Shown piece after piece: positions 1 to 8,311 of a stretch of DNA of 28,538 nucleotides. Both the position numbers and the translations under genes were made by a program. Under the pieces are notes generated by a model, which saw nothing but the letters and a program-made list of their open reading frames with translations, was not told where the DNA came from and did not search any database. Source of the stretch: CAZBBC01 sp964489835 (lineage in GTDB: Bacteria; Calditrichota; Calditrichia; JAJRVZ01); the NCBI GenBank assembly GCA_964489835.1, contig CAZBBC010000045.1, positions 1-28,538 of the forward strand, written 5' to 3'. How positions within the stretch are numbered: the stretch's first letter is position 1; each line of letters begins with the position of its first letter.

Positions 1-87
1 AAGAGAAGGTCGAAGATGCGGCTTAGACGCAGGTTTGGGGATGAGTTTTTTAATCTTAAATTGAATCATTTTTTTAAACCGGACACT
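1..87 (-). repeat. MITE-like element, copy 1 (truncated by window edge)
   Basis: The reverse complement of this stretch matches the left halves of the elements at 15258-15493 and 20370-20608. It has the same terminus (AGTGTCCGGTTTAAA, read on the minus strand from 87 to 73), then an AT-rich stretch, then a shared core running to CTTCGACCTTCTCTT. The element is cut by the window start, so its other end is not seen. No coding potential is evident. Confidence 0.75.
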
Positions 88-104
88 AATTACACAATAA
101 TTTC

Positions 105-193
105 TTTTTTAACGCAGAGTACGCAGAGATTATTTATAGATCATTTCTAATATGTATATATAATTATAGTTTCCCTTTGCGATCTCTGCGTTA
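105..193. repeat. CTCTGCGTT inverted repeat
   Basis: The left arm (about 105-130) contains AACGCAGAGTACGCAGAGAT and the right arm (about 175-193) contains GATCTCTGCGTTA, separated by about 45 bp of A/T. This looks like one of the small dispersed palindromic repeats common in environmental bacterial genomes. It lies just downstream of the transporter gene and could act as a weak terminator or transcript-end structure, which is an inference. Confidence 0.55.
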
Positions 194-265
194 TATTCTA
201 AAATCCTATGTCTAAATTTCTATCCATTGAAAATCACTGAAGGAATCGAAACAATGGGATAACCG

Positions 266-2185
266 TTACACCGCCTTCTTCTTTAGCGATAACCGAAAGA
301 GAAAAAATCCCAGGGCAATAAAAATGATGAAGGATGTCCAGTCACCCACTATTCCTGTCAGGCCAAACGGTACACCTTCCGGACGGGTGGTGGTCCAGAC
401 CGCATAACCTGCAATCAATACTCCCATAATTCCTTCACCGGCTATCAGACCGGAGCTCAGCAATACACCGGTGTCTGTTTGTTTTTCTGCCACGTCATCA
501 CTTTTTTTATTTCTCTTCAATTCAACAAAATGTTTAATAACTCCACCGATGAAGACTGGCGTCATCGTAGAAAGTGGTAAATAGATGCCGACAGCAAATG
601 GCAAAGAGGGTACAGATAAAAGTTCAGCAACCACCGCAAAACAGGCACCGATTAATACCAGATTCCAGGGAAGATTGGCCTGCAGGACACCATCTACAAC
701 CGTTTTCATTAAGGTCGCCTGTGGAGCAGCCAGGTCTTTGGTGCCAAAGCCATATACCTCACCCAAAGTCACAACCGCAAGGGCGATAAAAAAAGCCGAA
801 GTAAAAACACCAAACAATTCACTCATCTGTTGCCTTTTTGGTGTCGCCCCTAGGATATATCCTGCTTTCAGATCCTGGGAAATATCCCCGGCAATAGAGG
901 CAGCAACGGCAACCACCGTACCGATCGTTAATACAGCGGTTTTGCTTAACCCATCAGTCCAACCAAGAAGATAGAATACGGCACTGGTCCCCATAAGGGT
1001 GACAATGGCCATACCGGATGTAGGATTGGAAGAGACACCTACCAGACCGACAATTCTTGATGATACGGTGACAAAGATAAACGCAAAAAAGACGATTGCC
1101 AATGATCCGACAATCCGTGTGATCAATACCTGGTTTACACCGACCACATAGGGTGTCCCAACGCCAACAATAATAAATAATGCCACGACGCCGATAACAA
1201 CTTTAAAAGACAGATCTAAGTCGGTGCGTATGCGTTTGTTAACTTCAGCCATTACTTTCGGCGATAATTCTTTTAAGCCGATTTTCAATGAATTTATCAT
1301 CGTAGGGAGAGATTTAATAACGGTGATAATTCCGGCAACAGCCACTGCTCCGGCACCAATATATCTTACATAACGCGTCCAAATCAGTTGTGCACTCATA
1401 TCGGAAATGAGTTTCTCACTTTCCGGAAACATGGGATTTTGTAGAAATTCACCAAAATGGGCAATGGCCGGAATAATGGCCAACCAGGAAAGTAAACCAC
1501 CGGCTACCATGATTGCGGCGATCCGGAATCCCAGAATATAGCCTACACCAAGCAATGCCGGCGTAGCCTCCAGGCCGAGTTCTCCTTTTTTTAATCCGGG
1601 AATATGAATGCTGATCTCGGAGGGCCACAGTTTAGCAAAGGAAAGAAGACCTTTATACAGTGCACCCAATCCCAATCCCTGAAAAACATATTTAGCCTTA
1701 CTTCCGCCAATATCGGCGGCGATGAGGACCTGAGCCGCCGCCGTACCTTCAGGATATGGCAGTGTTCCGTGTTCCTTGACGATTAGAAAGCGACGCAGGG
1801 GTATCATAAATACGATCCCCAACATGCCCCCCATCATACCCAGAAGGGCTATTTGAAATAGTTCAGTTTTATACCCCCAGATAAATAAGGCCGGAATGGT
1901 AAATATAATACCGGAAGCCAGAGAGGAACTAGCTGATCCTGTTGTTTGAGCAATATTTGCTTCCAATATGGTTGTTTTTCCAAAGACCCAGCTAAATGAT
2001 TTAAAAAAGGCTACAGATATAACCGCGAGGGGAATAGCCGTACTTATTGTTAAACCAACCCGCAGACCAAGGTAGGCATTGGCACTTCCAAATAATATCC
2101 CGAAAACTGCGCCTACCATAAGGGCTTTTATACTGAAATCTTTTTCGTCCGACTCAGGAGGAACATGCGGTACAAATTCTGCCAT
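266..2185 (-). CDS. OPT-family oligopeptide transporter
   Basis: This 639-residue, very hydrophobic inner-membrane protein has more than a dozen likely transmembrane segments. The family imports small peptides (or metal-chelate-like substrates) by secondary transport; the substrate here cannot be told from sequence. Support comes from the N-terminal SANAYLGLRVGLTIS region, the LPYPEGTAAAQVL signature (about residues 142-154) typical of OPT proteins, and a length normal for bacterial members. The ATG at 2185 has an AGGA Shine-Dalgarno about 8 nt upstream. The gene stands alone, with a 537-bp repeat-filled gap upstream that should contain its promoter. The family call is firm and the substrate unknown. 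Confidence 0.93.
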   Translation of the reverse strand: MAEFVPHVPPESDEKDFSIKALMVGAVFGILFGSANAYLGLRVGLTISTAIPLAVISVAFFKSFSWVFGKTTILEANIAQTTGSASSSLASGIIFTIPALFIWGYKTELFQIALLGMMGGMLGIVFMIPLRRFLIVKEHGTLPYPEGTAAAQVLIAADIGGSKAKYVFQGLGLGALYKGLLSFAKLWPSEISIHIPGLKKGELGLEATPALLGVGYILGFRIAAIMVAGGLLSWLAIIPAIAHFGEFLQNPMFPESEKLISDMSAQLIWTRYVRYIGAGAVAVAGIITVIKSLPTMINSLKIGLKELSPKVMAEVNKRIRTDLDLSFKVVIGVVALFIIVGVGTPYVVGVNQVLITRIVGSLAIVFFAFIFVTVSSRIVGLVGVSSNPTSGMAIVTLMGTSAVFYLLGWTDGLSKTAVLTIGTVVAVAASIAGDISQDLKAGYILGATPKRQQMSELFGVFTSAFFIALAVVTLGEVYGFGTKDLAAPQATLMKTVVDGVLQANLPWNLVLIGACFAVVAELLSVPSLPFAVGIYLPLSTMTPVFIGGVIKHFVELKRNKKSDDVAEKQTDTGVLLSSGLIAGEGIMGVLIAGYAVWTTTRPEGVPFGLTGIVGDWTSFIIFIALGFFLFRLSLKKKAV

Positions 2186-2342
2186 GATTATTCCTACGTT
2201 GAATGAAATTAGTCAGCCCTGATATTAATTTTTGAAGTAATGGGCAGGTAAAGATAAAGATTAAAATTTAATTCACGTACAGGATTTATTCAATTAATTA
2301 TTGATTGAATATGATTGATTCATTACGAGTATTTATCTTTAA

Positions 2343-2690
2343 TTTTTGAATATCGAACAAGGATTAACGATTTTTGATTTAAGAATTGAAAGCAAAATCC
2401 AAAGCGTTGAACCACGAAGATCGCGAAGAACAAGAAGGTCTTATCGAAATTAAGAATTAATAATTACGAATTAAAAATGTAAATATATTAAAAACAAAAT
2501 CTTAGCACCTATTATCTCTCGTTCAAATTCATAATTAAATTCTTAATTGCTTTTTATCTTCGTGCCCTTCGCGTACTTCGTGGTATAAGAATAGATCAGA
2601 ATAATTAACTTTAAAATATTAATAATTAAAATGGCGGGATCAATATTACTTCAAAAATCGTTAATCGTTAATCCTTGTTCAATATTCAAG
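2343..2690. repeat. Nested inverted repeats filling the 2186-2722 gap
   Basis: Three inverted repeats are nested around one centre. The outer arms (2343-2377 and 2651-2690) carry GAATATCGAACAAGGATTAA and its complement; the right arm has a short internal duplication. The middle arms (2411-2437 and 2558-2584) carry ACCACGAAG-N-CGCGAAG and its complement. The inner A/T arms (about 2447-2475 and 2524-2548) carry variants of TTAAGAATTAATAATT. No gene is convincing in the gap. Short open frames here are products of the repeats. The outer repeat type recurs near 26600 and 26860. Confidence 0.7.
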
Positions 2691-2722
2691 AAAAGAAAAT
2701 TTCAAATATTCTTTGATAGAAT

Positions 2723-3301
2723 TTATGATCCCTTCAAGGGATATTTACGGATTACGGTATATTCAGCACCTGTAGGTTTAAGTTCACTGCGCATGAAAAA
2801 AATCTCAGTGATATGAAAAGGCATTTTTGGAAAAGGATGTTTATCGAAGAATGTATAAATATTTAAAAAATCACCCGGTTGTTTTACACGGCCAAGTGTT
2901 AAGTGCGGAGAAAAGCGCCGCGTTTCTCTTTCAAAACCCAAAGGCTCCAGTATATTCTCGAGTAACGCCTGGATTTCAGTCAACGAATTACTTTCTCCCT
3001 GATCCAGACCTAACCAGAACACACGCGGTCTATTCCTGCCCGGGAAACATCCGGAGCCAGAAACAGACATACTGAAGGGAGCAACGGCCTCGCTGATCTT
3101 AGGCAACCGGGATTGAACTGTTTCCACACGAGAGGACTCTATCTCCCCTAAAAATTTAAGCGTTAAATGCATACCGGCAGGTCGAACCCATTTGACCCTG
3201 TTCGTTAGTTTCTTCAATTCCTGGATATACTGGGAGATCCCGGTGATAATCTCCTCTGGTACATGTAAAGCGATAAAACAACGTATTAATGGCTCAGACA
3301 C
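2723..3301 (-). CDS. thpR: RNA 2',3'-cyclic phosphodiesterase (2H family, LigT-like)
   Basis: This 192-residue protein is of normal length for ThpR/LigT. Both catalytic HxTx motifs of the 2H phosphoesterase fold are present: H45-L-T47 (in MHLTLKFLG) and H133-L-T135 (in PHLTLGRVK). The family hydrolyses 2',3'-cyclic phosphate ends of RNA and is cytoplasmic; its physiological substrate is not settled. The start is GTG at 3301, supported by a GGAG Shine-Dalgarno 5 nt upstream. The first 8 nt overlap the end of the methyltransferase gene, so the two are probably translationally coupled. A hairpin (ATCCCTT/AAGGGAT, about 2729-2744) overlaps the last codons without a clear U-run. Confidence 0.93.
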   Translation of the reverse strand: MSEPLIRCFIALHVPEEIITGISQYIQELKKLTNRVKWVRPAGMHLTLKFLGEIESSRVETVQSRLPKISEAVAPFSMSVSGSGCFPGRNRPRVFWLGLDQGESNSLTEIQALLENILEPLGFERETRRFSPHLTLGRVKQPGDFLNIYTFFDKHPFPKMPFHITEIFFMRSELKPTGAEYTVIRKYPLKGS

Positions 3302-4610
3302 TTTTCTCCGATATTTTACTCTTTATCTGATCTTCATATAATTTAAATTTATCTCTATATTTATAATCATTACTCTTATCAGCAAGAGCAAGGCCTGCTT
3401 TTATCAAATGGGCATTGAGAAATGTTTTATTTTTAAGATATAAATAACCCTGCCAATTTTTTTTATTATCATATTTTTTCTGGTCAAATTTTATCATTAC
3501 TTTTTGTGATTTGGTTTTACTCCTTAAAAACAGGATGGCTTCCTCCTTTTTCTTTGCTTTTATCCGAACACCGAGCATTTTCACCTTTTTACCATTATCG
3601 ATCTGTATCAGGTCCGGACCTAGAATTCTTTTTACGGAATAATATTCAATATCCGGCTTACTTTCAACCGCTCTCCTTAATCGCCGGGCCTGCTCTTTCA
3701 GCTGTGCTTTTTTATCCAATTTGTGCGGGTCCTTGAATATATAGGGTAAAGCGGATATTTTTTTTTCAAAATCTCTTTTCTCAAGATTGTGGTTCTCAAA
3801 CATAATCTCAACTTCATGAAACAGATTCGGTTTATAAAAATCCAGTTTATTTTTTATAACCGGTAAGAATTTTTCATTAATTTCAATTCCAATAGAATTT
3901 CGATTCAAATTTTTCGCACTTACGGCAGTGGTCCCGCTACCGATAAAGGGATCCAGTACGGTATCCCCGATGAAACTGAACATTTTTATCAGTCGATCTG
4001 GTAGCTCGATCGGAAAAATAGCCAAATGTTTGTTTTGCTTTTCGCCCGGAAAATTCCAATGACCGGTAAAATACTGATTCCACTCTTCATTGGTTAACTT
4101 CGATTTCTCTTTAATTTCTTCACTGACTTTCTCAGAAACACCTTCCTTTTTAAAAATTAGGATAAATTCATAATCTAACTTGAGTATCCCATTACGCGGG
4201 TAGGGATAAGATCCCATGATCACGGCCCCACCGGTGGTATTTGTTGTGGTGACCTTTTGCCAGATAATCGCTCCCATATAATCAAATCCAATTGTTTCAC
4301 AGAATTTTATGATTTCCGTACGAATGGGAATAATCTTGTATCTGCCATAGATAACTGATCGGGCAAATTGGTCCCCAATATTAATACAAAGCCGGCAACC
4401 GGGTTTTAAGACCCGATGGGTCTCCTTCCAGACCAGATTAAGATTATTAATATATTCTTCATAAGAATCATTATAACCGATTTGTCGTCCCACACCATAA
4501 TCCTTCAACTGCCAATAAGGAGGGGAGGTAATCACCAGATCCACCGACGTATTTTTAACCGATATCATTTCCCGGGAATCACCGACAATTATTTTGTGTT
4601 GTGTTTTCAT
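3294..4610 (-). CDS. DNA methyltransferase fused to a degenerate SNase-like domain
   Basis: This protein has 438 residues from the ATG at 4610. Residues 1-260 form a beta-class amino-methyltransferase: catalytic motif IV TSPPY (28-32) comes first and the SAM-binding motif LDPFIGSGTT (219-228) second. The SPPY type suggests N4-cytosine methylation, though N6-adenine is not excluded. Residues about 322-431 resemble a staphylococcal nuclease (OB-fold) domain (VKRILGPDLIQIDNG, KKVKMLGV, FLNAHLIKAGLAL). The expected catalytic Arg35, Asp40, Glu43 and Arg87 appear replaced by Lys344, Arg349, Ala352 and Gln387, so nuclease activity is unlikely. The ATG lies 1 nt after the HAD stop codon. A TTG at 4646 would add 12 residues but has no better ribosome site. 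No cognate restriction enzyme lies nearby, so it looks like an orphan. Confidence 0.85.
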   Translation of the reverse strand: MKTQHKIIVGDSREMISVKNTSVDLVITSPPYWQLKDYGVGRQIGYNDSYEEYINNLNLVWKETHRVLKPGCRLCINIGDQFARSVIYGRYKIIPIRTEIIKFCETIGFDYMGAIIWQKVTTTNTTGGAVIMGSYPYPRNGILKLDYEFILIFKKEGVSEKVSEEIKEKSKLTNEEWNQYFTGHWNFPGEKQNKHLAIFPIELPDRLIKMFSFIGDTVLDPFIGSGTTAVSAKNLNRNSIGIEINEKFLPVIKNKLDFYKPNLFHEVEIMFENHNLEKRDFEKKISALPYIFKDPHKLDKKAQLKEQARRLRRAVESKPDIEYYSVKRILGPDLIQIDNGKKVKMLGVRIKAKKKEEAILFLRSKTKSQKVMIKFDQKKYDNKKNWQGYLYLKNKTFLNAHLIKAGLALADKSNDYKYRDKFKLYEDQIKSKISEKSV

Positions 4611-4611
4611 A

Positions 4612-5301
4612 TTATTTATGTAAAAGTATTTCCTGAATTTTTTCAAAATCCGAGAGATCGTTTACAAGAAATTCTGGATTACCGGCAGTCAGGGTTTCCC
4701 GGTTCGTCCAACCGGTTAAAACAGCAAGACAACGTATATTATTATTATGTGCACACCTGATATCATGAATACTATCACCAATGATCCAGGTATCTCTGGC
4801 TGTAAAGTCTTTACCATAATAATTACTTGCCCGTTCACTGGCAATTGGCGGCAGGTCATTCCGATTTTTTGAATCATCTCCAAAACCACCGATGGGGAAA
4901 TATTGGTACAGACCAGCTGCCTCCAGTTTTATCCTTGCACCTTCCGATATATTACCGGTAACCAAACCAAGATAAACATTTTCCCGTAACACAAGCTCTT
5001 TCATCAGCTCATATACACCAGGAAGAATAAGAGGTTTTTGATTATTCCTAAACATCGTTTCTAGTTCGATACAGAAATCCCTGAGTATCTCCTCTTCCAA
5101 ATGATCGGTTATTTTAATATCATCATATCCCAGTAAATACTCGATGATTTCCGGATCTGTCCTTCCGGAGAAATCATACGAATGGTCATATTTAATATCT
5201 GGAAACTTCTGCGATAGCACTTTTCCCATCGCAATTTTAGGAATCCCTCTGGCAGAGATAAGTGTACCATCAATATCGAACAATAGAAGTTTAGGTTTCA
5301 T
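4612..5301 (-). CDS. HAD-superfamily hydrolase, phosphoglycolate phosphatase-like
   Basis: This 229-residue cytoplasmic phosphatase-type protein has all the HAD motifs: motif I LLFDIDGTL with nucleophile D9 and acid D11, motif II GLVTGN, and motif IV IIGDSIHDIRCA. The alpha-helical cap between motifs I and II (about residues 15-95) places it in subfamily I, like Gph/PgmB proteins. The exact substrate cannot be assigned. It is first in an operon with the methyltransferase (1 nt after its stop) and ThpR. No strong Shine-Dalgarno is visible before the ATG at 5301. The 360-bp region upstream, which separates it from era, carries a palindromic repeat. Confidence 0.88.
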   Translation of the reverse strand: MKPKLLLFDIDGTLISARGIPKIAMGKVLSQKFPDIKYDHSYDFSGRTDPEIIEYLLGYDDIKITDHLEEEILRDFCIELETMFRNNQKPLILPGVYELMKELVLRENVYLGLVTGNISEGARIKLEAAGLYQYFPIGGFGDDSKNRNDLPPIASERASNYYGKDFTARDTWIIGDSIHDIRCAHNNNIRCLAVLTGWTNRETLTAGNPEFLVNDLSDFEKIQEILLHK

Positions 5302-5332
5302 TACTTACACAAGTTTTGTATTAAAGCTCTGC

Positions 5333-5422
5333 TTCCCCCTTGGAAAAGGGGGATTGAGGGGGATATAAAATCGGTCTATGTTATGTATAAACAACCCCCT
5401 AACCCCCTTTATTAAGGGGGAA
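5333..5422. repeat. 90-bp C/G-run palindrome in the 5302-5661 gap
   Basis: Two arms face each other. The left arm starts TTCCCCCTTGGAAAAGGGGG, then ATTGAGGGGG. The right arm is the complement, starting TTCCCCCTTAATAAAGGGGG then TTAGGGGGTTG on the minus strand. Each arm also folds into its own hairpin (5333-5352; 5404-5420). A single arm of the same type occurs at 21061-21085 at the 3' end of the broken DUF559 gene. The rest of the gap (5423-5661) is A/T-rich with short imperfect ATATC repeats and no gene. Confidence 0.7.
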
Positions 5423-5661
5423 TAGATTTTGCTTCAGTGAAAAGAAAATTGCATTTTTTCATAAAAAAAATCTAAACTGCAACAGCTCCTATTAATGGGA
5501 GACTTAATTTTCGCTATATGGCATTCTTACACTTATCAAGTTATTAAAGATATTACGCTTCATAATATCATATCCGAAATATCTAAAGATATTATTAATC
5601 TTCGGCTTGATATCAGATTATTTTAAGAAAAACAGATAAATAAACTAAGCGGTTGGGCGGG

Positions 5662-6573
5662 TCAATATCCAAACTTTTTAAGTTCAGATTCTCTGTTACG
5701 CCAATCTTTACTTACTTTTACCCGCAAATCCAAATAAACCTGGCGGTCTAAAAAGAATTCAATGGCTTTCCGGGCTTTTATACCGATAGTCTTTAAGGTC
5801 GTGCCGCCTTTTCCGATGATGATTCCTTTCTGGGAATCTCTTTCGACATAAATCACGGCATGGATCACATCCTTACCTGTTTTATGTTCCTTAAAATCTT
5901 CTATCTGAACTTCGGTACAGTAAGGAATTTCTTCACGAAACTGGTAAAAAATTTGTTCACGTATAAATTCTGCAACGAAGAATCTTTCCGGTTGTTCGGT
6001 GAGTATATCCGGATTATAAAAGGGGGGGTGATAAGGAAGAGAGTCTTTTAATTCTGATTCCAATTCTTTTAGACCATCTTGTCTCAAAGCCGAAATTGGT
6101 ATTAATTTCGAAAAGGGATATAAATCAGAATATATTTCGATTAATGGAAGTATGATGTTTTTAGGATATAAATCAATCTTATTGATAGCCAGGATCACCG
6201 GCTTATTTTGAGTATTAATTTTTGATAAAACAGTGATATCCTCTTCGATGTCTGACTGGCTGTCTGGTATACTAGATTTGCCTTCGCATATATAAAGAAG
6301 TGTATCCGCATCAGCAATGGATAATTCAATAAATTTATCCAACATGCGCTGTAATTTATATTTTGGAACCAGGAGACCCGGTGTATCCAAAAAAATAATC
6401 TGAAAATTGGGTTTATTCATGATACCCATAATTCTTTTACGTGTCGTCTGGGGGCGCGGTGAAATAATCGATAGTTTAAAATCCAATAATTTATTCAATA
6501 AGGTCGATTTACCGACGTTTGGTCTGCCGATAATTGTAATATACCCTGCCCTAAATGTATCTGATATTGTCAT
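5662..6573 (-). CDS. era: GTPase Era
   Basis: This 303-residue essential GTPase binds the 3' end of 16S rRNA and monitors 30S maturation. It acts in the cytoplasm and at the inner membrane. G1 is GRPNVGKST (16-24), G2 lies in PQTTRKRI, G3 is DTPG (63-66), G4 is NKID and G5 is SAL. The C-terminal KH domain carries IIIGKGGTTLKTIG, followed by the typical KVSKDWRNRE-LKKFGY end. Its ATG overlaps the stop of the upstream gene by 1 nt (TAATG), so it is translationally coupled. The usual neighbours (rnc, recO, ybeY) are absent; it sits last in a mixed eight-gene run. Confidence 0.97.
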   Translation of the reverse strand: MTISDTFRAGYITIIGRPNVGKSTLLNKLLDFKLSIISPRPQTTRKRIMGIMNKPNFQIIFLDTPGLLVPKYKLQRMLDKFIELSIADADTLLYICEGKSSIPDSQSDIEEDITVLSKINTQNKPVILAINKIDLYPKNIILPLIEIYSDLYPFSKLIPISALRQDGLKELESELKDSLPYHPPFYNPDILTEQPERFFVAEFIREQIFYQFREEIPYCTEVQIEDFKEHKTGKDVIHAVIYVERDSQKGIIIGKGGTTLKTIGIKARKAIEFFLDRQVYLDLRVKVSKDWRNRESELKKFGY

Positions 6574-7160
6574 TATTGCAAGACTTGTGTAAGATTAAAT
6601 ATTAATTCGATATTATCTTTTAATTTTGGATGTTTTGTGCATGTAGCAATATTATCGCATTCCCTTTCAAAGAGAACACCATTCTGTCCGCAATAGATAT
6701 AAGTAAACGGTGTAAGTTTCCTAATATATTCAATAAAATCATTCTTGTGATTCTTTTTGAGGTAGGAAACGTTAGCAGGTATTCGGATTACATAATGAAC
6801 ATCCCCGGCAATATCAAGAGGTTTAAAATCAGTTAAGGAACCCTCATTTCTGTTCTTTATCCAATCTTCTGTTGAAATGGTCAGATTATTTTTTAAATTT
6901 TTAGCCAAACTAATATTAAGATACTCCCTGCGTTTTTTTTGAGACCGTTCGGAACTAAAGTTGATGGTTAATCCATTGCCATTAAAATCCCCATGGTACA
7001 CAGGCCGTGATAAAAAACCTCTTCGTATCACCTGACCTCCGATCACATCAACCAGCTCGAGAAAATTAAAGTGAATGGCATCTAAATGTAGTTTTCTCAA
7101 ATAGTTAATAATTATCAGGAATATGATAATGAAACCAATAAAAATCAGAACTATTTCCAA
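6573..7160 (-). CDS. Unknown one-TM inner-membrane protein
   Basis: I do not recognise this 195-residue protein. Residues 1-22 form one strongly hydrophobic segment (MEIVLIFIGFIIIFLIIINY) followed by a basic flank, so it is probably anchored with its C-terminal domain on one side of the inner membrane. The soluble part is rich in charged and aromatic residues and has two cysteines in a C-x5-C arrangement (ECDNIATC) near residues 170-180. The start is TTG at 7160, the only one that keeps the hydrophobic segment, with a weak GGTG upstream. It lies 28 nt after the M50 protease gene and overlaps era by 1 nt, so it is clearly expressed with them. Confidence 0.75.
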   Translation of the reverse strand: MEIVLIFIGFIIIFLIIINYLRKLHLDAIHFNFLELVDVIGGQVIRRGFLSRPVYHGDFNGNGLTINFSSERSQKKRREYLNISLAKNLKNNLTISTEDWIKNRNEGSLTDFKPLDIAGDVHYVIRIPANVSYLKKNHKNDFIEYIRKLTPFTYIYCGQNGVLFERECDNIATCTKHPKLKDNIELIFNLTQVLQ

Positions 7161-7188
7161 ATTTACACCGCTTTCTAATTTTATTTTT

Positions 7189-8301
7189 TTAAGAAAAATA
7201 AAGGGGCATGGGAGAAAAACAAGTAATAAAAATAAGGTAAGAAATCCAGGCCAGCATTGTTCTTGATGAATCTAGTTCAATCGTATCATTTAGTGTGGGA
7301 GGATGTTTTAAACGAATGATCAGCAAGATCAATATTGTCCATATGATCCAGTTCGTGGAATAAAAATTTAACAGAGCAAGAGCAATAAATGCGGCAATGG
7401 CAACATATTTTGCCTTCTTACCCAATAAAGCATAACTGATGTGTCCCCCGTCAAGTTGACCGATAGGCATCAGATTCAGAGCAGTTACCAGCAATCCAAT
7501 CCAACCGGCAAATATAAATGGGAAATGATATATTTCATACATCGGAAGATAATCACAACCCATAAACTTCTGAATTATATTAAATAAGAGCGATCCTCCC
7601 AACGTCAGTGCCCCTTCACCTGTCTCACTCCATTCATGGATCTGAGTTACATATGTTTTAACACCATCAAGATCTGGAAGCAAGATAAACCCAAGAATCA
7701 AAAAAAAGAGGCTTACAACAAATCCAGCCACTGGTCCGGCTACACCGACATCAAAAAGGGCCTTTTTGTCTGGTATTGGAGAACGCATTTTTATAAATGC
7801 CCCAAAGGTACCGAAACTGAATCCGGGGATAAAGAAAGGTATAAAATAGGGCAGGGTTGCATAGATCCGGTTTTTTTTGGCATACAGATAATGTCCCATC
7901 TCATGGGCACCCAAAATAGTCATAATAGCAATGGCATAGGGAAAACCACTGGTTAAACCCTTAAGCGTAACAAAGGGATCATTTCCGGCCAGCATGGCAC
8001 CCGTAAGGGTAGTGGTTAAAAATGTAAGGATAAAAAGAAAAAGGTTTAGTTTTTTGTTTTCTTTTTTTACTTTTGAATAATCAACCAGTAATCTTAGTAA
8101 ATATTCTCTGGACGTGGTTTGAATCTGCGAAAATATTCCATTGGAATAGAGAGCCGATTGTATCTGTTCAATTTCATTTTCTGAGATGTTATCTCTGTAC
8201 TGTCTGAATATGACTGTTCCGTATATCCGGCTCATGTGATCCAGTTCCATCCGATTATTAATCACCGTTTGGGCAATCTCAATAACTTTTTTAGCTTTCA
8301 T
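7189..8301 (-). CDS. M50-family site-2-like intramembrane metalloprotease
   Basis: This polytopic inner-membrane zinc protease has 370 residues from the ATG at 8301. The zinc motif HEMGH (H133-E134-H137) lies in a membrane segment. The second motif LMPIGQLDGGH (ligand D284) follows about 150 residues later. The central FGTFGAFIKMRSPIPDKKALFD and GVAGPVAGF stretches are typical of the EGY1-like group of S2P proteases. A cytoplasmic-looking domain of about 75 residues precedes the first TM. There is no PDZ domain, so it is not RseP. The ATG at 8301 has an AAAGAG Shine-Dalgarno. A TTG at 8322 would overlap pcm and add seven residues. The substrate is unknown. Confidence 0.92.
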   Translation of the reverse strand: MKAKKVIEIAQTVINNRMELDHMSRIYGTVIFRQYRDNISENEIEQIQSALYSNGIFSQIQTTSREYLLRLLVDYSKVKKENKKLNLFLFILTFLTTTLTGAMLAGNDPFVTLKGLTSGFPYAIAIMTILGAHEMGHYLYAKKNRIYATLPYFIPFFIPGFSFGTFGAFIKMRSPIPDKKALFDVGVAGPVAGFVVSLFFLILGFILLPDLDGVKTYVTQIHEWSETGEGALTLGGSLLFNIIQKFMGCDYLPMYEIYHFPFIFAGWIGLLVTALNLMPIGQLDGGHISYALLGKKAKYVAIAAFIALALLNFYSTNWIIWTILILLIIRLKHPPTLNDTIELDSSRTMLAWISYLIFITCFSPMPLYFS

Positions 8302-8311
8302 AGACTCTTTC

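Noticed and set aside
585..974. Plus-strand open frames opposite the OPT transporter
   Set aside because: They are antisense to a clear transporter gene and contain no family motifs.
2729..2744. Hairpin ATCCCTT/AAGGGAT as an intrinsic terminator after thpR
   Set aside because: The loop is very small and no U-run follows on the minus strand, so it was mentioned but not called.
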